Assembly: GCF_001687105.1 (NCBI RefSeq)
Contig: NZ_CP014595.1
Coordinates: 1,892,501 to 1,956,500 of the forward strand
Direction of reading: 5' to 3'
DNA from: Salipiger sp. CCB-MM3
Lineage (GTDB): Bacteria; Pseudomonadota; Alphaproteobacteria; Rhodobacterales; Rhodobacteraceae
Length of the DNA: 64,000 bases
Shown piece after piece: positions 35,748-46,431 of this stretch; the first letter of the stretch is position 1, and each line of letters starts with the position of its first letter. A program made the translations under genes and the position numbers. A model generated the notes under the pieces. That model was given only the letters and a program-made list of their open reading frames with translations. It made no database searches and was not told where the DNA came from.

Positions 35748-36026
35748 ATGACGCGCTCTGTTTGGAAAGGCCCGTTCGTCGACGCCTACGTCCTGAAAAA
35801 GGCCGAGAAAGTCCGCGAATCTGGCAAGAACGAAGTCATCAAAATCTGGTCGCGCCGCTCGACGATCCTGCCCCAGTTCGTGGGTCTGACGTTTGGCGTC
35901 TACAACGGCCAGAAGCATGTTCCCGTGAACGTCTCCGAAGACATGATCGGTCAGAAGTTCGGTGAGTACTCGCCGACTCGGACCTATTACGGTCACGCGG
36001 CTGACAAAAAAGCCAAGAGGAAGTAA
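35748..36026 (+). CDS. rpsS: 30S ribosomal protein S19
   Basis: The protein has 92 residues. It starts [20 protein letters not shown] and has [22 protein letters not shown] and [17 protein letters not shown]. It binds the head of the 30S subunit near the A-site tRNA. Spacing to rplB and rplV is 3 bp on either side. Confidence 0.98.
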   Translation: MTRSVWKGPFVDAYVLKKAEKVRESGKNEVIKIWSRRSTILPQFVGLTFGVYNGQKHVPVNVSEDMIGQKFGEYSPTRTYYGHAADKKAKRK

Positions 36027-36029
36027 GCC

Positions 36030-36410
36030 ATGGGCAAGGATAAGAATCCCCGCCGCGTGGCGGACAACGAGGCGATGGCAAAGCTGCGCATGCTGCGCAC
36101 TTCGCCCCAGAAGCTGAACCTGGTGGCCGCGCTGATCCGCGGCAAGAAGGTCGACCGTGCTCTCACGGACCTGACTTTCTCGAAAAAGCGGATCGCCGTG
36201 GACGTGAAGAAATGCCTTCAGTCCGCTATCGCGAACGCCGAGAACAACCACGGTCTGGACGTTGACGAGCTCGTCGTCGCCGAGGCCTATGTGGGCAAGA
36301 ACCTTGTGATGAAGCGCGGTCGTCCGCGTGCACGTGGCCGCTTTGGTCGCATCAACAAGCCGTTCTCGGAACTCACCATCAAGGTGCGTCAGGTCGAGGA
36401 GCAAGCCTAA
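36030..36410 (+). CDS. rplV: 50S ribosomal protein L22
   Basis: The protein has 126 residues. It has [22 protein letters not shown] and the tunnel-lining beta-hairpin [21 protein letters not shown], whose tip affects macrolide binding. It overlaps rpsC by one base (TAATG). Confidence 0.98.
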   Translation: MGKDKNPRRVADNEAMAKLRMLRTSPQKLNLVAALIRGKKVDRALTDLTFSKKRIAVDVKKCLQSAIANAENNHGLDVDELVVAEAYVGKNLVMKRGRPRARGRFGRINKPFSELTIKVRQVEEQA

Positions 36411-37120
36411 TGGGTAACAAGACCAATCCGATCGGCATGCGCCTCCAGGTCAACCGCACCTGGGACAGCCGCTGGTACGCCGACACCAAGGACTATGGTG
36501 ATCTGCTTCTGGAAGACATCGCGATCCGCGAATTCCTCCACGAAGAGTGCAAGCAGGCCGGTGTTGCCCGCATCATCATCGAGCGTCCGCACAAGAAGTG
36601 CCGCGTCACGATCCACACCGCACGCCCCGGCGTCATCATCGGCAAGAAAGGCGCGGACATCGAAGTCCTGCGCAAGAAGCTGGCGAAGATGACCGACAGC
36701 GAGCTGCACCTCAACATCGTTGAAGTGCGGAAGCCCGAGCTCGACGCCCGCCTCGTGGGTGAGAGCATCGCGCAGCAGCTCGAGCGTCGTGTGTCGTTCC
36801 GTCGCGCGATGAAGCGTGCCGTGCAGAACGCAATGCGTATGGGCGCCCTGGGTATCCGGGTGAACGTCGCTGGTCGTCTGGGCGGTGCCGAGATCGCACG
36901 TACTGAGTGGTATCGCGAAGGCCGTGTGCCCCTGCACACCCTGCGCGCCGACATCGATTACTCGCACGTAGAAGCCACGACCCCCTATGGTATCATCGGG
37001 ATCAAGGTCTGGATCTTCAAAGGCGAGATCATGGAGCATGACCCCGCAGCCCGCGACCGCAAGTCGCAGGAACTGCAAGACGGTCCGGCTCCGCGCGGCG
37101 CCATGGGCGGCCGTCGCTGA
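36410..37120 (+). CDS. rpsC: 30S ribosomal protein S3
   Basis: The protein has 236 residues. It starts [20 protein letters not shown] and contains the KH-domain motif [12 protein letters not shown] and [21 protein letters not shown]3 lines the mRNA entry channel and helps the ribosomal helicase. It is coupled to rplV by a 1-bp overlap; rplP follows after 13 bp. Confidence 0.98.
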   Translation: MGNKTNPIGMRLQVNRTWDSRWYADTKDYGDLLLEDIAIREFLHEECKQAGVARIIIERPHKKCRVTIHTARPGVIIGKKGADIEVLRKKLAKMTDSELHLNIVEVRKPELDARLVGESIAQQLERRVSFRRAMKRAVQNAMRMGALGIRVNVAGRLGGAEIARTEWYREGRVPLHTLRADIDYSHVEATTPYGIIGIKVWIFKGEIMEHDPAARDRKSQELQDGPAPRGAMGGRR

Positions 37121-37133
37121 GGAGGTTTGAGAA

Positions 37134-37547
37134 ATGCTTCAACCGAAACGCACTAAATTCCGGAAGATGTTCAAAGGCCGCATCAAGGGTGAGGCCAAGG
37201 GCGGTTCCGACCTGAACTTCGGCCACTACGGCCTGAAGGCTCTTCAGCCCGAGCGTGTGACTGCTCGCCAAATCGAAGCGGCTCGCCGCGCGATGACGCG
37301 TCACATGAAACGTCAGGGCCGGGTCTGGATCCGTATCTTCCCGGACACTCCCGTGACCTCCAAACCCACCGAAGTCCGGATGGGTAAGGGTAAAGGTTCC
37401 GTGGATTTCTGGGCCTGCAAAGTGAAGCCCGGCCGCGTGATGTTCGAGATCGACGGTGTGCCCGAGGACGTCGCCCGTGAGGCGCTGCGTCTGGCGGCAA
37501 TGAAACTGCCGATCAAGTCGCGCGTCGTGGTTCGCGAGGACTGGTAA
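37134..37547 (+). CDS. rplP: 50S ribosomal protein L16
   Basis: The protein has 137 residues. [20 protein letters not shown] and [19 protein letters not shown] segments identify L16, which sits by the A-site tRNA elbow. The arginine hydroxylated in E. coli by RoxA/YcfD (Arg81 in VRMGKGKG) is conserved here as Arg82. A terminator follows, then a putative oxygenase gene. rpmC, normally the next gene, starts 947 bp later. Confidence 0.98.
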   Translation: MLQPKRTKFRKMFKGRIKGEAKGGSDLNFGHYGLKALQPERVTARQIEAARRAMTRHMKRQGRVWIRIFPDTPVTSKPTEVRMGKGKGSVDFWACKVKPGRVMFEIDGVPEDVAREALRLAAMKLPIKSRVVVREDW

Positions 37548-37570
37548 TCCCTTCGGGATAACCGCATGAA

Positions 37571-37603
37571 AAAGGCCCCCGCCGAGCAATCGGCGGGGGC
37601 TTT
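37571..37603 (+). terminator. Intrinsic terminator after rplP
   Basis: A 10-bp perfect stem GCCCCCGCCG/CGGCGGGGGC with an AGCAAT loop, flanked by AAA and TTT that extend the pairing. It would end the rplB-rplP transcript before the inserted gene. Confidence 0.85.
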
Positions 37604-37665
37604 CCATTTCAATCCCGCGCGGGGCAGGGGGGCCTGTGCTGCGCATCAGGACAGAGGACCGCGCC

Positions 37666-38286
37666 ATGGCCCAGATCCGTTCCCTCTTTGCGACCCGTCT
37701 CTACCGCGCCCGGCTGTCGGAGTTCGATCCGGCGATCGACGCCGATGAGCTCGAGGGCTCGTGCTATTCCATCGCCGAGGATGACGAGGCCGGGCAGGAA
37801 TGGTGCGAGAACAACGCTTATCCGGGATACACCTCCTATGCGTCGCTGACCGATCTGCCGTGGCGCTTTCCGATCTTCGGCGATCTGGTGAAAGCGCTGG
37901 ACCAGCACGTGGCGGCCTTTGCCGAGGACCTCGAGTTCGACCTTGGCGACAAGGCGCTGGTGCTCGAGGACCTGTGGATCAACATCCTGCCCGAGGGCGG
38001 CACGCACAGCTCGCACATCCACCCGCATTCGGTGATCTCCGGCACCACCTATGTGTCGATGCCCGATGGCGCCAGCGCGTTGAAGCTGGAAGACCCGCGG
38101 CTGCCGATGATGATGGCCGCTCCGACGCGCCGCAAGGGCTGCCGTGAAGAGCTCAAGAGCTTCATCTATGAGGCCCCTGCAGTGGGCGACGTGCTGCTCT
38201 GGGAGAGCTGGCTGCGCCACGAGGTGCCGATGAACATGTCCGAGGACGAGCGCATCTCGGTCAGCTTCAACTACAAGTGGGAGTGA
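37666..38286 (+). CDS. Putative 2-oxoglutarate/Fe(II) oxygenase (TIGR02466-like)
   Basis: The protein has 206 residues. A double-stranded beta-helix oxygenase is suggested by GGTHSSHIHPHSVISGTTYV (iron-ligand histidines) and by GDVLLWESWLRHEVPMNMSED, then ERISVSFNYKWE at the C-terminus, where the second His and the Arg that binds 2-oxoglutarate lie. This matches the uncharacterised TIGR02466/2OG-FeII_Oxy_5 group. ATG 37666 is chosen for GAGG eight bases upstream; a GTG ten codons earlier is possible. It is inserted between rplP and rpmC, with a terminator before it and a promoter for rpmC after it, so it may use its own weak promoter or read-through. Substrate unknown; the adjacent L16 is an attractive candidate because L16 hydroxylation is known elsewhere. 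Confidence 0.75.
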   Translation: MAQIRSLFATRLYRARLSEFDPAIDADELEGSCYSIAEDDEAGQEWCENNAYPGYTSYASLTDLPWRFPIFGDLVKALDQHVAAFAEDLEFDLGDKALVLEDLWINILPEGGTHSSHIHPHSVISGTTYVSMPDGASALKLEDPRLPMMMAAPTRRKGCREELKSFIYEAPAVGDVLLWESWLRHEVPMNMSEDERISVSFNYKWE

Positions 38287-38378
38287 TCCGGGGCCTTGCC
38301 TCCACCACTGCTGGGGTCCCTGTCTGAGACCCCGGCTAGGGCAACCCAGCCATGCGCGCGGGCCCTTGTTTTACAGGG

Positions 38379-38407
38379 TTGTCACGGTCCGGATTCTGGC
38401 CTATATC
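38379..38407 (+). promoter_or_regulatory. Sigma70-type promoter of the spc segment (rpmC onward)
   Basis: TTGTCA and TATATC are separated by 17 bases, 86 bp before the rpmC start. It restarts transcription after the oxygenase insertion. Confidence 0.75.
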
Positions 38408-38493
38408 GCGCGCTCATCCACCTCCACCGGGAATCAGGGTGACCCGCATAACGACGGGGCTCTCCGGTGATGTTGAAACGAAGGAGCGACCTT

Positions 38494-38700
38494 ATGGACG
38501 CCAAAGAACTTGCGAACAAGACCCCGGACCAGCTCCGGGACGAGCTCGTCGCGCTGAAAAAGGAAGCGTTCAACCTGCGCTTCCAGAAAGCGACCGGCGC
38601 ACTCGAGAACACCGCCCGCATCCGTCAGGTGCGCCGCGACGTTGCCCGCGTCAACACCGTGCTGAACCAAAAAGCCGCTGGCGCGGCCGCAACCGAGTAA
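38494..38700 (+). CDS. rpmC: 50S ribosomal protein L29
   Basis: The protein has 68 residues, two helices: [21 protein letters not shown] and [23 protein letters not shown] 38494 is chosen by family start and the upstream AAGGAG. L29 lies at the tunnel exit next to L23. rpsQ follows after 13 bp. Confidence 0.96.
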   Translation: MDAKELANKTPDQLRDELVALKKEAFNLRFQKATGALENTARIRQVRRDVARVNTVLNQKAAGAAATE

Positions 38701-38713
38701 GGGAGGCTAAGTA

Positions 38714-38944
38714 ATGCCCAAGCGTATCCTGCAAGGCACCGTGACCTCCACGGCAAACGCACAGACCGTCACCGTTTCGGTCGAGCGTCGCTTCAAGCAC
38801 CCGGTCATGCAAAAGACCATTCGTAAGTCGAAGAAATACCGTGCCCATGACGAGGCCGGCAAGTTCGCCGTTGGCGATACGGTCCGCATCATCGAATGCG
38901 CGCCCAAGTCGAAGACGAAGCGCTGGGAAGTCATCGCAGAATAA
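38714..38944 (+). CDS. rpsQ: 30S ribosomal protein S17
   Basis: The protein has 76 residues, an OB-fold protein with [20 protein letters not shown] and [20 protein letters not shown]. It binds helices 7 and 11 of 16S rRNA. A 115-bp gap with a CCTCGGTC/GACCGGGG hairpin separates it from rplN. Confidence 0.96.
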   Translation: MPKRILQGTVTSTANAQTVTVSVERRFKHPVMQKTIRKSKKYRAHDEAGKFAVGDTVRIIECAPKSKTKRWEVIAE

Positions 38945-39059
38945 GCGTCTAGCCTCGGTCTAATGACCGGGGCATGCGCTTTTCCTGCGATGGTGCTCAG
39001 CATCATCGAAACCCTGGGGGGTAGACCAAGAACAACCCCCAAAGGTCGGGAGAAACCAA

Positions 39060-39428
39060 ATGATCCAGATGCAGACCAATCTGGATGTTGCTGACAATTC
39101 CGGTGCCCGGAAAGTTCAGTGCATCAAGGTCCTCGGCGGCTCGCATCGCCGCTACGCATCGGTCGGCGACATCATCGTCGTCTCGGTGAAAGAGGCCATT
39201 CCGCGCGGCCGCGTGAAAAAAGGTGACGTCCGTAAGGCCGTCGTCGTGCGCACCGCCAAGGAAGTTCGTCGTGAAGATGGCACGTCGATCCGCTTCGACC
39301 GCAACGCGGCCGTCATCCTGAACAACTCGGGCGAGCCTGTCGGCACCCGTATTTTCGGGCCGGTGGTTCGCGAACTGCGCGCGAAGAACTTCATGAAGAT
39401 CATCTCGCTCGCTCCGGAGGTGCTGTAA
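39060..39428 (+). CDS. rplN: 50S ribosomal protein L14
   Basis: The protein has 122 residues. It starts [20 protein letters not shown] and has [23 protein letters not shown], typical of L14, which forms an intersubunit bridge and is the docking site of RsfS. Its stop overlaps the rplX start by one base. Confidence 0.98.
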   Translation: MIQMQTNLDVADNSGARKVQCIKVLGGSHRRYASVGDIIVVSVKEAIPRGRVKKGDVRKAVVVRTAKEVRREDGTSIRFDRNAAVILNNSGEPVGTRIFGPVVRELRAKNFMKIISLAPEVL

Positions 39429-39739
39429 TGGCTGCTAAACTCCGTAAAGGTGACAAGGTCGTCGTCCTGTCCGGCAAGGACAAAGGCAAGACCGGCACCA
39501 TCGAGTCCGTCGATCCCAAAGGTGGCAAGGCAGTTGTCGGTGGCGTGAACATGGCCATCCGTCACCAGCGCCAGTCGCAGACCGAGCAGGGCGGCCGCAC
39601 GCCGAAGGCGATGCCGATCGACCTGTCGAACCTGGCGATCGTCGATGCCAACGGCAAAGCAACCCGCGTCGGCTTCCGCATGGAAGGTGACAAGAAGGTC
39701 CGCTTCGCCAAGACCACGGGAGACGTGATCGATGCTTGA
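39428..39739 (+). CDS. rplX: 50S ribosomal protein L24
   Basis: The protein has 103 residues with the KOW motif [21 protein letters not shown] at the N-terminus. L24 starts 50S assembly. It overlaps rplN by 1 bp and rplE by 8 bp, so the three are probably translationally coupled. Confidence 0.97.
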   Translation: MAAKLRKGDKVVVLSGKDKGKTGTIESVDPKGGKAVVGGVNMAIRHQRQSQTEQGGRTPKAMPIDLSNLAIVDANGKATRVGFRMEGDKKVRFAKTTGDVIDA

Positions 39740-40292
39740 TACCGCGACCTACACGCCGCGTCTCAAGACGCAGTTCCGCGACACGATCAAAGCCGCTCTG
39801 AAAGAAGAGTTCGGCTACAAGAACGATATGCAAATCCCCTCGGTGGACAAGATCGTTCTGAACATCGGTTGCGGTGCAGAAGCCGTGCGCGACTCCAAAA
39901 AGGCGAAATCGGCTCAGGAAGACCTGACCAAGATCGCTGGTCAGCTGGCCGTCACCACCAAGGCAAAGAAGTCGATCGCCGGCTTCCGCGTCCGTGAAGA
40001 CATGCCGCTCGGTGCCAAGGTCACGCTTCGTGGTGACCGGATGTACGACTTCCTCGATCGTCTGATCAACATCGCGATGCCGCGTATCCGCGACTTCCGT
40101 GGTGTGAAGCCGTCCTTCGACGGCCGTGGCAACTTCGCCATGGGCATCAAGGAGCACATCGTGTTCCCGGAAATCGAATTCGACAAGGTCGATGAGGTTT
40201 GGGGTATCGACGTGATCATCACGACCACCGCCGCAACCGACGCGGAAGCCAAGGCGCTGTTGAAGCATTTCAACATGCCCTTCAACGCCTGA
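39732..40292 (+). CDS. rplE: 50S ribosomal protein L5
   Basis: The protein has 186 residues. It has [37 protein letters not shown] and [21 protein letters not shown]5 binds 5S rRNA and contacts P-site tRNA. It overlaps rplX by 8 bp; rpsN follows 12 bp later. Confidence 0.98.
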   Translation: MLDTATYTPRLKTQFRDTIKAALKEEFGYKNDMQIPSVDKIVLNIGCGAEAVRDSKKAKSAQEDLTKIAGQLAVTTKAKKSIAGFRVREDMPLGAKVTLRGDRMYDFLDRLINIAMPRIRDFRGVKPSFDGRGNFAMGIKEHIVFPEIEFDKVDEVWGIDVIITTTAATDAEAKALLKHFNMPFNA

Positions 40293-40304
40293 GGAGCGAG
40301 ACAC

Positions 40305-40610
40305 ATGGCTAAGAAATCCATGATCGAACGCGAAAAGAAGCGTCAGAAGCTGGTGGAACAGTATGCCGCCAAGCGTGCCGCTCTGAAAGAGATCGCGAAC
40401 GACGAAACCAAGCCGATGGAAGAGCGTTTCAAGGCTCGCCTTGACCTGGCGAAACTGCCGCGCAACTCCTCGCCGACCCGTCTGCACAACCGTTGCCAGC
40501 TGACCGGTCGTCCGCACGCGTATTACCGGAAGCTCAAGGTCAGCCGTATCGCCCTGCGCGAACTCGGCTCGAACGGCCTGGCACCCGGTCTCGTGAAATC
40601 GAGCTGGTAA
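40305..40610 (+). CDS. rpsN: 30S ribosomal protein S14 (zinc-free long form)
   Basis: The protein has 101 residues, the long form without the CxxC zinc motifs of the short form. It has [20 protein letters not shown] and [20 protein letters not shown]. It packs in the 30S head near S10 and S3. Confidence 0.97.
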   Translation: MAKKSMIEREKKRQKLVEQYAAKRAALKEIANDETKPMEERFKARLDLAKLPRNSSPTRLHNRCQLTGRPHAYYRKLKVSRIALRELGSNGLAPGLVKSSW

Positions 40611-40622
40611 GGAGGGTATGAG

Positions 40623-41015
40623 ATGAACGATCCTATCGGCGATATGCTCACCCGTATCCGTAACTCCCAGATGCGCGGCAAGTCGGTCGTTTCGACCCCG
40701 GCTTCCAAACTGCGCGCTTGGGTTCTCGACGTGCTGGCGGACGAAGGTTTCATCCGCGGCTACGAGAAGGGCACCGACGTAAACGGTCACCCGACGCTCG
40801 AGATCAGCCTGAAGTACTTCGACGGCACCCCCGTCATCCGCGAACTGAAGCGGGTGTCGAAGCCGGGCCGCCGTGTGTACATGGGCGTGAGCGACATCCC
40901 GCAGGTCCGTCAGGGCCTGGGTGTCTCGATTGTCAGCACGCCCAAAGGCGTGATGTCGGACGCAAACGCCCGCGCTGCCAATGTCGGCGGCGAGGTGCTC
41001 TGCACGGTATTCTAA
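40623..41015 (+). CDS. rpsH: 30S ribosomal protein S8
   Basis: The protein has 130 residues. It starts [20 protein letters not shown] and ends with the S8 signature [20 protein letters not shown]. In E. coli S8 represses the spc operon. AAGGAGGGTATGAG precedes its start. Confidence 0.98.
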   Translation: MNDPIGDMLTRIRNSQMRGKSVVSTPASKLRAWVLDVLADEGFIRGYEKGTDVNGHPTLEISLKYFDGTPVIRELKRVSKPGRRVYMGVSDIPQVRQGLGVSIVSTPKGVMSDANARAANVGGEVLCTVF

Positions 41016-41025
41016 GGAGGGACTC

Positions 41026-41559
41026 ATGTCTCGTATTGGGAAAAAACCGGTCGAGCTGCCGTCGGGTGTCTCTGCATCCGTCACCGGTCAGACCGTCGAA
41101 GTGAAGGGCCCGAAAGGGACCCAGACCTTCAACGCTACCGACGATGTGACCATCGCGGTCGAAGACAATGTCATCACCGTGACGCCGCGCGGCAACTCCA
41201 AGCGCGCCCGTCAGCAGTGGGGCATGTCCCGTACCGTTGTTGCGAACATGGTCCACGGTGTTCAGAACACCTTCAAGAAAGAGCTTGAGATCCAGGGTGT
41301 GGGTTACCGCGCCGCGGTTCAGGGCTCGATCCTGAAGCTGAACCTCGGATACAGCCACGATGTGAACTTCGACATCCCGCAAGGCATCACGGTGACCACG
41401 CCGAAGCCGACCGAGATCATCATCGAAGGTCATGATGCACAGCAGGTTGGTCAGGTTGCGGCGAACATCCGCGACTGGCGCCGCCCCGAGCCCTACAAAG
41501 GCAAGGGTATTCGCTACAAAGGCGAATACATCTTCGCCAAGGAAGGCAAGAAGAAGTAA
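41026..41559 (+). CDS. rplF: 50S ribosomal protein L6
   Basis: The protein has 177 residues. It starts [20 protein letters not shown] and has the second-domain signature [23 protein letters not shown] 41026 follows AAGGAGGGACTC; the longer open frame overlaps rpsH and is not conserved. L6 lies near the sarcin-ricin loop. Confidence 0.98.
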   Translation: MSRIGKKPVELPSGVSASVTGQTVEVKGPKGTQTFNATDDVTIAVEDNVITVTPRGNSKRARQQWGMSRTVVANMVHGVQNTFKKELEIQGVGYRAAVQGSILKLNLGYSHDVNFDIPQGITVTTPKPTEIIIEGHDAQQVGQVAANIRDWRRPEPYKGKGIRYKGEYIFAKEGKKK

Positions 41560-41570
41560 GGACGCAGAAA

Positions 41571-41933
41571 ATGGCACTCAGCAAACGGGAACTGTTCCTC
41601 AAGCGCCGCCTGCGCGTCCGGAACAAGCTTCGCAAGTCCAACGCCGGCCGCGTGCGCCTCTCGGTGCACCGCTCGAACAAGAACATCAGCGTTCAGCTGA
41701 TCGACGACGTTCGCGGCGTGACCCTGGCCTCCGCCTCCTCGATGGAGAAGGACCTGGGCGTGACCGGCAACGGCGCGAACATCGACGCGGCTCAGAAGGT
41801 GGGTGCGGCAATCGCCGAACGCGCCAAGAAAGCCGGCATCGAAGAAGCTTACTTCGACCGCGGTGGTTTCCTGTATCACGGTCGCGTCAAGGCTCTGGCC
41901 GACGCAGCCCGCGAAGCAGGCCTGAAAATCTGA
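41571..41933 (+). CDS. rplR: 50S ribosomal protein L18
   Basis: The protein has 120 residues. It has [20 protein letters not shown] and [25 protein letters not shown] C-terminal residues, typical of 5S rRNA-binding L18. A strong terminator hairpin follows before rpsE. Confidence 0.97.
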   Translation: MALSKRELFLKRRLRVRNKLRKSNAGRVRLSVHRSNKNISVQLIDDVRGVTLASASSMEKDLGVTGNGANIDAAQKVGAAIAERAKKAGIEEAYFDRGGFLYHGRVKALADAAREAGLKI

Positions 41934-41970
41934 TCTTGGCGGCGGGTCAGCCCGCCGCAGGATCGAAACA

Positions 41971-42002
41971 CGCAAGGCGGGCTCGTCCCGCCTTGCGCTT
42001 TT
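41971..42002 (+). terminator. Intrinsic terminator between rplR and rpsE
   Basis: An 11-bp perfect stem CGCAAGGCGGG/CCCGCCTTGCG with a CTCGT loop ends in CTTTTG. It would cut the spc segment in two. No good promoter was found in the 136 bp between it and rpsE, so partial read-through is likely. Confidence 0.85.
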
Positions 42003-42138
42003 GCAGGCGGCAACGCCTCGATGATCCGGGATCACGGCCCGCTTGGCGCGTCGATCACCTGGATTGGACCAAACGGTGCCGATGCGGCACGGGCTCCGGC
42101 CTGAACCGCCACGCGCCAACCTGAGAAAAGGATGCCAG

Positions 42139-42714
42139 ATGGCAGAACGTGAGAACCGCCGGAACCGTCGCGAGCGCGACGAAGCTCCGGAATTCGCCGA
42201 TCGCCTTGTCGCGATCAACCGTGTGTCGAAGACCGTCAAAGGCGGTAAGCGTTTCGGCTTTGCCGCGCTCGTCGTCGTCGGCGACCAGAAGGGCCGCGTG
42301 GGCTTCGGCAAAGGTAAGGCCAAGGAGGTCCCCGAGGCCATCCGTAAGGCGACCGAGCAAGCGAAGCGCAAAATGATTCGCGTGCCGCTGCGCGAAGGCC
42401 GCACGCTGCACCACGACATCGAAGGCCGTCACGGCGCTGGCCGTGTGGTGATGCGCACCGCACCGACCGGTACCGGGATCATCGCCGGTGGTCCGATGCG
42501 TGCCGTGTTCGAGATGCTCGGCGTGCACGACGTGGTCGCCAAGTCGATCGGTTCGCAGAACCCGTACAACATGATCCGCGCCACCCTGAACGCGCTGGAG
42601 AAGGTGAACTCGCCCCGCAGCGTCGCACAGCGTCGTGGCAAAAAGGTCGCCGACATCCTCCCCAAGCGTGACGAGGCCCCCGCGGAATCGTCGCAAGTGG
42701 CTGAGGAGGCCTGA
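42139..42714 (+). CDS. rpsE: 30S ribosomal protein S5
   Basis: The protein has 191 residues. The S5 double-stranded RNA-binding region ([41 protein letters not shown]) and the C-terminal [19 protein letters not shown] are present. ATG 42139 follows AAAAGGA; upstream in-frame sequence is not S5-like. rpmD starts 5 bp after its stop. Confidence 0.98.
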   Translation: MAERENRRNRRERDEAPEFADRLVAINRVSKTVKGGKRFGFAALVVVGDQKGRVGFGKGKAKEVPEAIRKATEQAKRKMIRVPLREGRTLHHDIEGRHGAGRVVMRTAPTGTGIIAGGPMRAVFEMLGVHDVVAKSIGSQNPYNMIRATLNALEKVNSPRSVAQRRGKKVADILPKRDEAPAESSQVAEEA

Positions 42715-42719
42715 GACCC

Positions 42720-42908
42720 ATGGCTAAGACCATCGTTGTGAAGCAGATCGGCTCGCCGATCCGTCGCCCCGCCGTACAGCGCCAGACGCTGATCGGCCTG
42801 GGCCTGAACAAGATGAACAAGACCCGCGAGCTTGAGGACACCCCCGCCGTGCGCGGCATGGTCCGCAAGATCCCGCACCTGGTCGAGATCATCGAAGAGC
42901 GCGGCTGA
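42720..42908 (+). CDS. rpmD: 50S ribosomal protein L30
   Basis: The protein has 62 residues with [20 protein letters not shown] and [20 protein letters not shown], the L30 signature. It is read with rpsE. A terminator follows. Confidence 0.97.
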   Translation: MAKTIVVKQIGSPIRRPAVQRQTLIGLGLNKMNKTRELEDTPAVRGMVRKIPHLVEIIEERG

Positions 42909-42932
42909 GCCGTCTCTCTTTGCCAATCTCGG

Positions 42933-42968
42933 AAACGCCCCGGACCTCATGCCGGGGCGTTTTCTTTT
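42933..42968 (+). terminator. Intrinsic terminator after rpmD
   Basis: An 11-bp stem AAACGCCCCGG/CCGGGGCGTTT with an 8-nt loop ends in TTCTTTT. It ends the rpsE-rpmD transcript; 42969-43106 shows no gene. Confidence 0.9.
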
Positions 42969-43106
42969 GTGCGCCGGGCGCGGGGCAGGGGGCCCATCTC
43001 TTGCAATAGACGGGCAGCAGCCTTTGAACGCCGCTCGCGGTAACCAATTGGCAACAGTTCCGGTGCCACACTTCAGCGCTGCGGGCCGGGCGGCAGGTCA
43101 CTGCCC

Positions 43107-43135
43107 TTGCACCGCGCCGTATCGGGCGCTATACG
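43107..43135 (+). promoter_or_regulatory. Sigma70-type promoter of rplO-secY-adk
   Basis: TTGCAC and TATACG are separated by 17 bases, about 108 bp before rplO. Confidence 0.65.
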
Positions 43136-43242
43136 CCCCCGGTGGCCGGGTTCTGCGAATCCGCGTCACCGATTCCGAAAACATGCATGCCGCGTTTGCC
43201 CCATCCGTCGCTGGGGGGCACATCCGGCAAGGAGAAGCGACA

Positions 43243-43707
43243 ATGAAACTTCATGAACTTCGCGACAACGAAGGCGCAACCCGTACGAAGAAGCGCATCG
43301 GCCGTGGCCCGGGTTCGGGCAAAGGCAAGATGGGTGGCCGTGGTATCAAAGGCCAGAAATCGCGTTCGGGTGTGGCCATCAACGGCTACGAAGGCGGCCA
43401 GATGCCGCTCTACCAGCGTCTTCCCAAGCGTGGCTTCAACAAGCCGAACCGGAAGTCCTACGCCGTGGTCAACCTCGGCCTGATCCAGAAATTCGTGGAA
43501 GCCGGCAAACTCGACGCCGCTTCGATCAACGAAGACACGCTGGTGACCTCCGGCCTCGTGCGCCGCAAGCTCGACGGCATCCGCGTTCTGGCGAAGGGCG
43601 AAGTGACCTCCGCTCTGACCATCGACGTGACCGGTGCTTCGAAAGCCGCTGTCGAGGCGGTCGAGAAGGCAGGTGGCGCGCTCAAGACCGCAGCCGCGGC
43701 CGAATAA
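43243..43707 (+). CDS. rplO: 50S ribosomal protein L15
   Basis: The protein has 154 residues. It starts [20 protein letters not shown] and has [20 protein letters not shown] and [33 protein letters not shown] precedes the ATG. secY follows after 109 bp. Confidence 0.98.
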   Translation: MKLHELRDNEGATRTKKRIGRGPGSGKGKMGGRGIKGQKSRSGVAINGYEGGQMPLYQRLPKRGFNKPNRKSYAVVNLGLIQKFVEAGKLDAASINEDTLVTSGLVRRKLDGIRVLAKGEVTSALTIDVTGASKAAVEAVEKAGGALKTAAAAE

Positions 43708-43760
43708 GCGGGTTGTGAGCGGCCGCCGTGCCGCTTACATAAGGCCCCACGTTTTCCACG

Positions 43761-43796
43761 AACGCCGCCGGAGCCGGAAAGCGCCCCGGCGGCGTT
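43761..43796 (+). promoter_or_regulatory. Hairpin between rplO and secY
   Basis: An 11-bp stem AACGCCGCCGG/CCGGCGGCGTT with a 14-nt loop is followed by a short TTCGT. It probably reduces, rather than stops, read-through into secY. Confidence 0.6.
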
Positions 43797-43816
43797 TCGT
43801 CTGAGAGAGGACCCTC

Positions 43817-45177
<1,361 letters not shown>

Positions 45178-45181
<4 letters not shown>

Positions 45182-45819
45182 ACATCATTCTTCTTGGACC
45201 GCCCGGCGCAGGCAAGGGCACCCAGGCCCGGATCCTCGTGGAAGAGCGCGGCATGATCCAGCTCTCGACCGGCGACATGCTGCGCGAGGCAAAGGACAGC
45301 GGCACCGAGATGGGTAACAAGGTCGCCGACGTTATGGCGCGTGGCGAGCTTGTCACCGACGAGATCGTCATCGGTCTGATCCGCGAAAAGCTCGAGGCGA
45401 ACCCCACCGCCGGCTATATCTTCGACGGGTTCCCGCGCACGCTGAAACAGGCGGATGCGCTGGCGGAGCTGCTCGAAGAGCAGGGCCAGACGCTGGATCA
45501 CGTGGTCGAGCTTCGGGTGAACGACGATGCGCTGGTGGAGCGGATCACCGCGCGTTCGACCTGCGGATCCTGTGGTGAGGTCTACAACGACCTGACCAAG
45601 CCGATCCCGGCCGATGGCAAATGCTCCAACTGTGGCGGCACCGAGTTCAAACGCCGGGCCGACGACAATGCGCAGGCGCTGCAGAAGCGCTTGATGGAGT
45701 ACTACAAGCAGACCTCGCCGCTGATCGGCTATTACTACGCAAAGGGGCAGCACTCCCGCGTGGATGGTCTGGGTGAGATTGGCGACGTCAAAGCCGCCAT
45801 CGCAGCCAAGCTCGACTGA
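45178..45819 (+). CDS. adk: Adenylate kinase (zinc-finger LID type)
   Basis: The protein has 213 residues. It has the P-loop [11 protein letters not shown], the NMP-binding segment [11 protein letters not shown], and [13 protein letters not shown]. The LID carries four cysteines (CGSCGEVYN, then [15 protein letters not shown]), the zinc-bound form found in many bacteria but not E. coli. It interconverts AMP, ATP and ADP. It is co-translated with secY; rpmJ, which often follows secY, is absent here. Confidence 0.98.
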
Positions 45820-45843
45820 GCCTTTCCTCCTCCGGGGTCCTGC

Positions 45844-45903
45844 CTTCCTCTTGGCAGAAATATCCCGGGGGAGTCCGCGCTAGCGGACGGGGGCAGAGCC
45901 CCC
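45844..45903 (-). repeat. REP-like intergenic element, copy C (inverted)
   Basis: CTTCCTCTTGGCAGAAATATC, then CCGGGGGAGTCCGC-GCTA-GCGGAC hairpin and GGGGGCAGAGCCCCC. It is the reverse orientation of copy A at 13488 and sits between adk and the BLUF gene. Confidence 0.75.
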
Positions 45904-45933
45904 ACCTTCTTCCCCGCCTCATGCAGAACCGCC

Positions 45934-46326
45934 TCAGGCCGCCCCAGCGATCCGCTGGACCCGGGCAAAGGCCACCGAGAGGTTCCGACCCTCTCCGGCG
46001 TAGAGGCGGGCCAGATACGCCCGATCCTCCATCGACAGCGTGCCATAGGCCATCGACCAGCGCGGGAACATGCGCTCGGTGACGTGCCGGTTGACCCGCT
46101 CGACCACCGAAAAATGGCGACTGTCCTGACGGATCTCCTCGAACAGGCCCCGCACCGTGCTGCGCGCCCCTTCAAGCACCTGACAGAATCCGCCTTCCTC
46201 GCGCAGCAGACAGCCGGTAACCCCGAGGATCAGATTGCGATCCAAGGCCTTGGTCATGATGTCCACGTCCGAAGGATGCCGCCGCGGGAACAGCGACCGG
46301 CTGGTGTAGAGCAACTGGTAAATCAT
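45934..46326 (-). CDS. BLUF-domain blue-light sensor protein
   Basis: The protein has 130 residues, a single BLUF domain without an attached output domain. The flavin-contact residues of the family are all present at the right spacing: Y7 (LLYTSRS), N31 (DRNLILGVTG), Q49 (FCQVLEG) and W90 (RWSMAY), equivalent to AppA Tyr21, Asn45, Gln63 and Trp104. It should bind FAD and signal through protein contacts. It is on the minus strand, inserted between adk and rpsM, and diverges from the rpsM promoter region. Its partner is unknown. Confidence 0.9.
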   Translation of the reverse strand: MIYQLLYTSRSLFPRRHPSDVDIMTKALDRNLILGVTGCLLREEGGFCQVLEGARSTVRGLFEEIRQDSRHFSVVERVNRHVTERMFPRWSMAYGTLSMEDRAYLARLYAGEGRNLSVAFARVQRIAGAA

Positions 46327-46402
46327 TGAAGCGCCTCGCTCACGCGGGGTTGCGCGATGCGGAAAGAGAGGGCAGGGTGGCTGCCGGGGACTTGGGGAAG
46401 GG

Positions 46403-46431
46403 TTGTCGTGACCTGCATGAGACTGTAAACG
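46403..46431 (+). promoter_or_regulatory. Sigma70-type promoter of the alpha operon (rpsM)
   Basis: TTGTCG and TAAACG are separated by 17 bases. It lies about 215 bp before rpsM, on the opposite strand from the divergent BLUF gene. A weaker candidate (TTGACG at 46463 with a poor -10) lies nearby. The rest of 46327-46647 shows no gene. Confidence 0.6.

Noticed and set aside
37636..37665. Earlier GTG start for the oxygenase-like gene
   Set aside because: ATG 37666 has GAGG at proper spacing; the ten extra residues (MLRIRTEDRA) show no family likeness.
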